14,031 nucleotides of DNA, from positions 1 through 14,031 of the forward strand of contig DGIK01000148.1 in NCBI GenBank assembly GCA_002393195.1, given 5' to 3'. This DNA comes from Bacteroidales bacterium UBA3824. Its GTDB lineage: Bacteria > Bacteroidota > Bacteroidia > Bacteroidales > UBA3824. Shown here piece after piece: positions 7,198-12,568 of this stretch (its first letter is position 1; each line of letters starts with the position of its first letter). Below the pieces are notes generated by a model, which worked only from the letters and a program-made list of their open reading frames with translations, was not told the DNA's origin and made no database searches. Both the position numbers and the translations under genes were made by a program.

Positions 7198-7791
7198 ATG
7201 AAAACAAAATTCAGACTGATGGCATTCATCTGCATGCTTGCGATGCTTGCCACAACATCGTTCACTTCCTGTGGCGATGACGACGACGATGAAGGCTCTT
7301 CTGACCCGGCTGCACTCGTCGGAACATGGAGGGCGGTTTCTGAAGAAGATTGGGACCGTGAAGATGATGGCGAATCTTCCCATGACAAAGACATCTTTGA
7401 CAATCCTGATGTAGAATGGGAACTCATAACTTTTAAGGAAGATGGAACTTGGACGAGTGATTCTTGGGGATCCTACAAAAAAATGTTCTACCATACATCA
7501 GGAACCTACACTGTCAGCGGTAACGTACTCAAAACGCCGCAAAATTATTCTGGACGTTCAACCGATGCGGTTGCATCCATTGACAATGGTGTAATTTCAT
7601 TTGACTGGACAAAATACACATGGACGGATTACACAGATCGTGACGACATTAAGGGAAAGGATTATTTCGATGACAGTACAGAAGGACATCATACAACTTT
7701 CTCGGTCAATGGCAACACGCTAACTATCACTTATGAAGAAACAGATGAAGGCGACTGGTACAAGACCGTTTACACATACAAAAAACAGTAA
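7198..7791 (+). CDS. Surface lipoprotein with lipocalin-like domain
   Basis: The 197-residue protein has a lipoprotein signal (MKTKFRLMAFICMLAMLATT, then SFTSC with Cys25 as the lipid site). GDDDDDEGSS follows the cysteine directly; an acidic stretch at this place is the lipoprotein export signal that moves Bacteroidota lipoproteins to the cell surface. From about residue 39 the pattern ALVGTWRAVSEEDW, ITFKEDGTWTSD, SGTYTVSGNVLKT, FSVNGNTLTITYEE and a terminal VYTYKKQ is that of lipocalin-like domains, which open with a LxGTW motif. These domains often bind small hydrophobic ligands, but no ligand can be named. It is probably co-transcribed with the OmpA-type gene 27 bases upstream. Confidence 0.82.
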   Translation: MKTKFRLMAFICMLAMLATTSFTSCGDDDDDEGSSDPAALVGTWRAVSEEDWDREDDGESSHDKDIFDNPDVEWELITFKEDGTWTSDSWGSYKKMFYHTSGTYTVSGNVLKTPQNYSGRSTDAVASIDNGVISFDWTKYTWTDYTDRDDIKGKDYFDDSTEGHHTTFSVNGNTLTITYEETDEGDWYKTVYTYKKQ

Positions 7792-7825
7792 GTAAATAAT
7801 TTTCTCATAGGAACAATACAACCCA

Positions 7826-7857
7826 TGTAGAGACGTAGCGCGCGTTACGTCTCTACA
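7826..7857. repeat. REP-like palindrome between two lipoprotein genes
   Basis: TGTAGAGACGTA (7826-7837) and TACGTCTCTACA (7846-7857) are perfect inverted arms of 12 bp, and the GC-rich centre GCGCGCGT adds two more pairs (one G-U). No T-tract follows, so it is a poor terminator. Its GC-rich symmetric form in an AT-rich gap resembles dispersed palindromic (REP/MITE-type) elements. It widens the gap between the two lipoprotein genes to 96 bases and may reduce readthrough or stabilise the upstream mRNA. Confidence 0.75.
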
Positions 7858-7887
7858 ATTGTTTGAAACACAAAACTATAAAAAACT

Positions 7888-8574
7888 ATGAAAGGAAAGA
7901 TAATTGTTGCTGCGTTAATCCTCATGTTCTTGTCGTCGTGCCTCGACGAAGGCAAAGAGACAATCATCATGGAGGACGAAAAAGTGGAGATGACAGGCAT
8001 CTACCGTGCAGTGCCGCAGCACACAGTCAACGCCCTCAAAGAATACATGCCGATATACGAGGGCGACAATCCGCCAAACATCGAGGGATGTTATTTAATA
8101 AAACCGATGGTTGCAGTTTACTGCGAAGACGGTGGCTATAAGCCTGGCGACGAAGTAACAGAAACTAAAATTCGCTTTACTAATCAAAACGACAGCAATG
8201 GCACAATTGATTATGAAGACATTGAGGGTAGCGACCGACAAGTTGGTAAAGGAGCATTTGTAAGTGGCGACGGCAACAATTTTACAGCCTATTTTGACAC
8301 CGACGGCGAGACAGAGGGCGAATACGGCACTATAAAAACCACAATGGCTCTTGTCATCTCCGGCACAAAGACCTCGTCGGGCATCAGCAACATCAAATAC
8401 GCCTTCACTATGGTCAAAAAAGTTGGCGACAAGGACGACGAACTTATGGAAGAAGGCGTTTACCGTGTGTTCAAAGACAAAGACGGCCTTGCCGCTAATA
8501 GCACTTGGACGCATAGCAAGAAAACAGAAACATCCAGCAATCCCTTGCTAAATAAATCCGCCAAATCAAACTAA
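7888..8574 (+). CDS. Probable surface lipoprotein, unknown function
   Basis: The 228-residue protein has a short lipoprotein signal (MKGKIIVAALILMF, lipobox LSSC with Cys18). Residues after the cysteine, LDEGKE, are acidic and could act as a surface export signal, more weakly than in the preceding lipoprotein. The mature part is beta-rich and acidic with repeated Gly/Asp turns, for example SGDGNNFTAYFDTDGETEGEYG and VEMTGIYRAV. It ends in a polar Ser/Lys-rich tail that looks disordered. I do not recognise a family. The TGIYR motif near the N-terminus resembles the start of lipocalin-like domains, but the fit is not good enough to call. It is the last gene of the envelope block. The lipoprotein gene before it is separated by the REP-like palindrome, and the gap after it holds repeats and a possible terminator. 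Confidence 0.75.
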   Translation: MKGKIIVAALILMFLSSCLDEGKETIIMEDEKVEMTGIYRAVPQHTVNALKEYMPIYEGDNPPNIEGCYLIKPMVAVYCEDGGYKPGDEVTETKIRFTNQNDSNGTIDYEDIEGSDRQVGKGAFVSGDGNNFTAYFDTDGETEGEYGTIKTTMALVISGTKTSSGISNIKYAFTMVKKVGDKDDELMEEGVYRVFKDKDGLAANSTWTHSKKTETSSNPLLNKSAKSN

Positions 8575-8578
8575 TTAA

Positions 8579-8662
8579 CGTCAATTACCGTCAATTTCGC
8601 CGTCAATTTCCGTCAATTTCCCAAAAAAATTGATGATAATTAACGAAAAAATTGACGGTAAT
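8579..8662. repeat. Four tandem CGTCAATT units plus an inverted copy; right edge of the envelope block
   Basis: CGTCAATT starts at 8579, 8589, 8601 and 8611 (spacing 10, 12, 10). An inverted copy lies at 8650-8657. ATTACCGTCAATTT (8584-8597) and AAATTGACGGTAAT (8649-8662) form a perfect 14-bp inverted pair around a 51-base loop, followed by TTTTTGTTC, so on the plus strand it could stop transcription of the envelope genes. TAATTAACG occurs directly at 8572-8580 and 8637-8645 and inverted at 3665-3673. Bases 8601-8619 equal 3736-3754 exactly. Confidence 0.7.
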
Positions 8663-8679
8663 TTTTGTTCTAAAACCCC

Positions 8680-8695
8680 GTCGCCGTAAGGCGGC
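8680..8695 (-). terminator. GC-rich hairpin after hisF, possible terminator
   Basis: On the minus strand GCCGCC (8695-8690) pairs with GGCGAC (8685-8680) around TTAC, with one G-U pair. It is followed by GGGGTTTTAG, a short T-run. It stands eight bases after the hisF stop. The core is the same as the hairpin in front of hisIE. As a terminator it is weak. Confidence 0.4.
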
Positions 8696-8703
8696 GTAAT
8701 ATA

Positions 8704-9459
8704 TTATATGCGGACATTGATGTTATTGTCGCGCAGATATTTTTTGAGGTCGGGGATGGCGATTTTACCAAAATGGAAGATGCTTGCCGCCAACGCTGCG
8801 TCTGCCTTGCCGATATTGAAAACATCCTTGAAATGCTCCATCTCGCCCGCGCCGCCAGATGCAATCACTGGTATCGAAAGCATCTCCGACAGCCGCGCCA
8901 ACGCCTCGTTAGCAAATCCCGTCTGATGTCCGTCGTGATCCATCGACGTAAACAAAATCTCGCCCGCGCCACGGTCTTCCATTTCACGCGCCCAACTGAA
9001 AAGTTCTTTTTCCGTGGGACGTTTGCCACCGTGAGTATGCACTATCCATTGATTGTCAATAGTTTTGGCGTCGATGGCAACAACAACAAACTGTTTGCCG
9101 AATTTCAACGCCAAGTCGCTCACCAACTGAGGGTTGCGCACTGCGGCAGAATTTACAGAAATCTTGTCGGCACCATGAATCAAGAGATTTTCGGCATCCT
9201 CAACGCTCGTGATGCCGCCGCCGATGGTGAATGGAATCGAGAGGTTTTTGGCTACAGATTCCACGAGCGAATAAATCTGTTTTCTGCCCTCGTTGGTGGC
9301 GGTGATGTCGAGATACACAAGTTCGTCAACGCCTTGCTCCGAATACGCCTTGCCGAGTTCCACGGGGTCGCCCGCGTACCTAAGGTTCTCAAAACTAACG
9401 CCTTTCACCGTCTGTCCGTCCTTGACGTCGAGGCACGCTATAATTCTTTTTGCCAACAT
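8704..9459 (-). CDS. hisF: Imidazole glycerol phosphate synthase cyclase subunit
   Basis: The 251-residue (beta/alpha)8 barrel begins [15 protein letters not shown], the family signature, and has full length. Catalytic acids Asp11 (CLDVK) and Asp130 (AIDAK) are both present. The phosphate-binding loops [19 protein letters not shown] and ASGGAGE are intact. HisF takes ammonia made by HisH through the barrel and converts PRFAR to imidazole-glycerol phosphate and AICAR, linking histidine and purine synthesis. It is the last gene of hisH-hisA-hisF and starts 2 bases after hisA. It ends next to the repeat-rich gap, whereas in many relatives hisIE would follow directly. Confidence 0.98.
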   Translation of the reverse strand: MLAKRIIACLDVKDGQTVKGVSFENLRYAGDPVELGKAYSEQGVDELVYLDITATNEGRKQIYSLVESVAKNLSIPFTIGGGITSVEDAENLLIHGADKISVNSAAVRNPQLVSDLALKFGKQFVVVAIDAKTIDNQWIVHTHGGKRPTEKELFSWAREMEDRGAGEILFTSMDHDGHQTGFANEALARLSEMLSIPVIASGGAGEMEHFKDVFNIGKADAALAASIFHFGKIAIPDLKKYLRDNNINVRI

Positions 9460-9461
9460 TT

Positions 9462-10184
9462 TTATTCAGATGTTAGGTTAGCCAATTGAGCGATTGTAAC
9501 GCGCTTTTCGTAAATTGCCTTGCCCACAATCACCGAATGAACGTCCATATCGCGCAGGCGTTCGAGGTCGGTGATAGACGACACGCCGCCGCTCGCCGTG
9601 ATTTTCAACTTCGGATAACGCTCCATCAATCCCTTATAAAGCGCAAAATCAGGGCCTTGCAACATTCCGTCGCACTTAATCGCCGTAACGCAAACACGCT
9701 GCAATCCTGCGGGGAGGAATTTGTCGATGAGTTCATAGATTGTAACTCCCGCATCGTCCTGCCAACCGCGAATTTTCACCATTTCGCCCATCACATCGGC
9801 GGAAAGTATCACCTTGTCCGCGCCGTATTTTGCGAGGCAACTCTCCAAAAGTGCGGGATTTTTTACCGCCGCGCTGCCGAGGTTTACAGCGTATGCGCCC
9901 ACGGAAAAGAGCATCTCAACATCGCCGAGAGTCTTGATGCCGCCGCCGCAGTCGATTTGGAGCGCGGTAGCCTGAGCGATTTCGTAAAGTACGGAGGTAT
10001 TTACGAGTTTGCCCGCCTTCGCGCCATCAAGATCCACCAAATGCAGGTGCGTAAGCCCCGCCTCCTGATATTCCTCAGCCACCTTCTTGGGATCGAGGTC
10101 GTATTTTTTCACATTTTCGTACTTGCCCTGCTCCAATCTCACGCAACGCCCGCCGATAATGTCTATTGCCGGTATTACTATCAT
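9462..10184 (-). CDS. hisA: ProFAR isomerase (phosphoribosylformimino-AICAR-P isomerase)
   Basis: The 240-residue (beta/alpha)8 protein is related to HisF. It starts [20 protein letters not shown], the family signature. Asp8 and Asp130 (LSADVMG) are the expected acid/base pair, and the phosphate-binding loops [14 protein letters not shown] and ASGGV are present. It opens the ribose ring of ProFAR to give PRFAR, the substrate of HisF-HisH. Its ATG overlaps the hisH stop codon by four bases (ATGA) and hisF follows after 2 bases, so the three are tightly coupled. Confidence 0.98.
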   Translation of the reverse strand: MIVIPAIDIIGGRCVRLEQGKYENVKKYDLDPKKVAEEYQEAGLTHLHLVDLDGAKAGKLVNTSVLYEIAQATALQIDCGGGIKTLGDVEMLFSVGAYAVNLGSAAVKNPALLESCLAKYGADKVILSADVMGEMVKIRGWQDDAGVTIYELIDKFLPAGLQRVCVTAIKCDGMLQGPDFALYKGLMERYPKLKITASGGVSSITDLERLRDMDVHSVIVGKAIYEKRVTIAQLANLTSE

Positions 10185-10768
10185 ATTTTCAAGAAGTTTT
10201 CAAGGATTTTATGACCCACAACGCCGCTCTTTTCGGGATGGAATTGCGTGCCGTAGAAATTGTTTTTTGCTATCGACGCCGAGAATTGCACCGTATAATC
10301 GCACTTAGCCGCCGTACCGTCAAATACCGGCACCATATAACTATGCACGAAATACACGAAACTATTTTCACTCACGCCGTCATACAGCGGCGTCCTCAGC
10401 CCAAAAATTTGGTTCCAACCCATCTGTGGAATTTTTTCGCCGTTTTTTGGGACAAATTTCACCACATCGACGTCAAAAATTCCCAATGCGTCGGTATTCT
10501 CCTCCTCGGAATGTCGGCACATCAGCTGCATCCCAAGGCAAATGCCCAATACAGGCTGACGGAGCGTCGGGATGAGAGCATCGAGTTTTTCTGCCCTTAA
10601 CGCCTCCATAGCCGCGCCCGCATTGCCCACGCCCGGAAAAATCACCTTGTCGGCGGATTTAATTATGTCGTGGCTCTTAGTCAGAACGGTCTGACAACCA
10701 AGCCGTTGCAAAGCCGCCTCCACACTCTTGATGTTGCCGGCCTTGTAGTCTATAATTGCGATTTTCAC
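10181..10768 (-). CDS. hisH: Imidazole glycerol phosphate synthase glutamine amidotransferase subunit
   Basis: This 195-residue class I glutamine amidotransferase has the triad Cys77 (GICLGMQ), His177 and Glu179 (QFHPEKS). The start MKIAIIDYKAGNIKSV and the oxyanion region FPGVGNAG are typical of HisH. It splits glutamine and passes ammonia to HisF in a 1:1 complex. In larger Bacteroidota his operons hisH follows hisB; here nothing of hisG, hisD, hisC or hisB precedes it. A promoter-like sequence directly upstream suggests that hisH-hisA-hisF start their own transcript. Confidence 0.98.
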   Translation of the reverse strand: MKIAIIDYKAGNIKSVEAALQRLGCQTVLTKSHDIIKSADKVIFPGVGNAGAAMEALRAEKLDALIPTLRQPVLGICLGMQLMCRHSEEENTDALGIFDVDVVKFVPKNGEKIPQMGWNQIFGLRTPLYDGVSENSFVYFVHSYMVPVFDGTAAKCDYTVQFSASIAKNNFYGTQFHPEKSGVVGHKILENFLKI

Positions 10769-10791
10769 TTTTGGTAATTTGTAATTTTGGG

Positions 10792-10822
10792 CAAAGATAA
10801 GGATTTTTGGCGGGATATGAAA
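10792..10822 (-). promoter_or_regulatory. Probable promoter of hisHAF
   Basis: On the minus strand TTTC (10822-10819) is followed after 19 nt by TATCTTTG (10799-10792), a full downstream box with one change in the upstream box. Initiation near 10786 gives a leader of about 18 nt. Confidence 0.55.
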
Positions 10823-10893
10823 AAAAAATTATAACTTGCCAAAACTACCCTATTTTTTAGAATAAATATGCCACCTATTTCGAGAATAATATT

Positions 10894-10901
10894 TATCTTT
10901 G
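10894..10901 (+). promoter_or_regulatory. Promoter -7 box of the ATPase gene
   Basis: TATCTTTG matches TAnnTTTG exactly, but no good TTTG is found 19-21 nt before it. A start near 10908 would place the whole left 56-bp repeat in the 5' leader of the ATPase mRNA. Confidence 0.4.
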
Positions 10902-10914
10902 CGCTGATAAAACA

Positions 10915-10970
10915 CCGTTTAAATCTGCGGTGAAAGGCAAAAAACTCCGTTCACCGCAAAATAAAAGGCT
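10915..10970 (+). repeat. Left copy of the 56-bp repeat flanking the ATPase gene
   Basis: It matches 12431-12486 without gaps at 47 of 56 positions; the last 24 bases (10947-10970) are identical. It contains the inverted arms TGCGGTGAA (10926-10934) and TTCACCGCA (10950-10958). Its end, AAAAGG then CT, lies three bases before the ATG at 10974 and could serve as the ribosome binding site, so the hairpin may affect translation of the ATPase. Confidence 0.85.
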
Positions 10971-10973
10971 ACT

Positions 10974-12422
10974 ATGAACAATGTTATTGGCAGACAAAAC
11001 GAGGTTAACGAACTGAAAGACTTGTACTTAAGCAATAGGGCTGAGTTCGTGGCGATATATGGACGCCGTCGTGTGGGCAAGACCTTCCTCGTTGACAGTG
11101 TTTTTGCAGGAAAAATCACATTTCGACACGCCGGACTAAGCCCCGTGGACGACGAGGGAAAATCTAACAATATGCCACGGCAGTTGCAAGCGTTTTATCA
11201 GTCGTTGCAGTTGCAGGGGATGAAGAAAAGCCACTGCCCGAAGGATTGGTTGGAGGCGTTTTTTATGCTCGAAATGCACTTGCAACGCATCGACAACGGC
11301 AGCCGTCAATTGGTTTTCCTCGACGAACTGCCGTGGATGGATACGCCGAGGAGCGGATTTATCACCGCGTTGGAGGCTTTTTGGAACGGTTGGGCGTGTG
11401 CGAGGCATAATGTAATGCTTGTGGTGTGCGGCAGTGCAAATTCGTGGATGTTGGACAAACTTGTTAACAATCACGGAGGTCTTTACGGTCGGTTGACATA
11501 CGAAATAAGGCTTTCGCCATTTTCGCTTGCCGAATGTGAGCTGTTTTTCAAAAAGCGCGGCGTCAAAATGTCACGCTACGACATCGCACAGGCCAATATG
11601 ATTGTGGGCGGCATACCTTATTATCTCAATTATTTTGAGAAAGGCAAAAGCCTTGCCCAAAACATCGACAGAATGTTTTTTGCGGGCGGAGCGACACTCG
11701 AAAATGAATTTTTGCGGCTGTTTTCGTCGGTTTTCACCAAGCCTGACGAAATGATGAGGATTGTAAGGTTTTTGTCGAAACGCCGCTGCGGTTTTACTCG
11801 CGACGACATTATCAACAGTCTTAAAATCAACGACAACGGCGAACTCTCCAAATGGCTCAAAGCATTGATTGCAAGTGATTTTATAGACAAGTATATACCG
11901 TTTGGCAAGAATGGACGGATTTGGTATTACAAATTGATAGATCCATTCTGTCTGTTTTATTTACGTTTTGTGGAAGGACAGAAAGATATGGAACCTAATT
12001 TTTGGACCAACAATGTCTCGTCGTCCAAAGTCAACGCTTGGCGCGGCTATGCCTTTGAAGATTTGTGCCTTAGGCATATCGACCAAATCAAACGCGCCCT
12101 CCAAATTGCCGGCGTTTCTACTCGGCAATCGGCGTGGACTGTTCCCGGCGACGGCGAGGCAGATGGTGCACAGATTGACCTTCTGATTTTGCGCAACGAC
12201 AATGTAATTAATATGTGCGAAATGAAGTTTTACAGCGATGATTTCGCCGTTGACAAGGCATACGATAGAAAACTGATTCAGCGCACCATAATGCTGTCGG
12301 AGCACGTCAGCCGCAAGACCATCATCCATAGCACTTTGATAACAACTTATGGCTTGTCGTACAATGAATATTTTGGCGACTTTGTAAAAGTAATAACGCT
12401 TGATAATCTGTTTGTTACATAA
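10974..12422 (+). CDS. AAA/STAND-type ATPase with C-terminal PD-(D/E)XK nuclease-like domain (ATPase_2 plus DUF234 type)
   Basis: The protein has 482 residues. Residues 1 to about 220 are an archaeal-type P-loop ATPase (COG1672/PF01637 style): NVIGRQNEVNELKDLY, Walker A GRRRVGKT (30-37), Walker B LVFLDELPWMD with Asp117-Glu118, sensor CGSANSW (152-158), and the Arg-containing GGLYGRL (168-174). A winged-helix region is likely at about 255-320 (IVRFLSKRRCGFTRDDIINSL). The C-terminal part (about 355-482) resembles DUF234, a PD-(D/E)XK-fold domain, with Glu362 in AFEDLC, Asp402 in QIDLLI and Glu416-x-Lys418 in CEMKFY. This acidic-acidic-Lys set looks intact, so the domain may cut DNA. The family is frequent in Bacteroidota and archaea and its role is poorly known; defence, DNA mobility and repair are possible. 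The gene is flanked by 56-bp direct repeats, opposes rpoC, and has no partner gene inside the repeats. Confidence 0.88.
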   Translation: MNNVIGRQNEVNELKDLYLSNRAEFVAIYGRRRVGKTFLVDSVFAGKITFRHAGLSPVDDEGKSNNMPRQLQAFYQSLQLQGMKKSHCPKDWLEAFFMLEMHLQRIDNGSRQLVFLDELPWMDTPRSGFITALEAFWNGWACARHNVMLVVCGSANSWMLDKLVNNHGGLYGRLTYEIRLSPFSLAECELFFKKRGVKMSRYDIAQANMIVGGIPYYLNYFEKGKSLAQNIDRMFFAGGATLENEFLRLFSSVFTKPDEMMRIVRFLSKRRCGFTRDDIINSLKINDNGELSKWLKALIASDFIDKYIPFGKNGRIWYYKLIDPFCLFYLRFVEGQKDMEPNFWTNNVSSSKVNAWRGYAFEDLCLRHIDQIKRALQIAGVSTRQSAWTVPGDGEADGAQIDLLILRNDNVINMCEMKFYSDDFAVDKAYDRKLIQRTIMLSEHVSRKTIIHSTLITTYGLSYNEYFGDFVKVITLDNLFVT

Positions 12423-12430
12423 AATTATAC

Positions 12431-12486
12431 CCGTTTTATTTTGCGGTGAGAAACAAAAACTGCCGTTCACCGCAAAATAAAAGGCT
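12431..12486 (+). repeat. Right copy of the 56-bp repeat flanking the ATPase gene
   Basis: It has the same length and orientation as 10915-10970. Its inverted arms are longer: TTTTATTTTGCGGTGA (12434-12449) and TCACCGCAAAATAAAA (12467-12482) pair over 16 bp around 17 bases. The stretch GTTTTTTTC follows, so on the plus strand it may also end the ATPase transcript, eight bases after the stop codon. Confidence 0.85.
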
Positions 12487-12509
12487 GTTTTTTTCAATAA
12501 TAATTCACA

Positions 12510-12547
12510 AAAAAAGACGGAAAATTCTAAAACTTTCCGTCTTTTTT
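12510..12547. terminator. Bidirectional terminator between the ATPase gene and rpoC
   Basis: AAAAAAGACGGAAA (12510-12523) and TTTCCGTCTTTTTT (12534-12547) are perfect 14-bp arms around ATTCTAAAAC. The T-runs on both strands make it work for rpoC (minus, ending 22 bases away) and for readthrough from the ATPase gene (plus). Confidence 0.88.
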
Positions 12548-12568
12548 ATACTAATACATCAATTATTC

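Noticed and set aside
8579..8657. CRISPR-like array
   Set aside because: Units are 8-10 bases with 0-4 bases between them; there are no spacers of uniform length and no cas genes.
11961..12497. Minus-strand open frame sharing a short peptide with another minus frame at 10919-11170
   Set aside because: The shared peptide is only the 56-bp direct repeat translated in reverse. Both frames overlap the ATPase gene, so this is not a protein family.
10769..12568. Classical insertion sequence around the ATPase gene
   Set aside because: There is no DDE, HUH or serine/tyrosine recombinase motif, the flanking repeats are direct rather than inverted, and no target-site duplication is evident.
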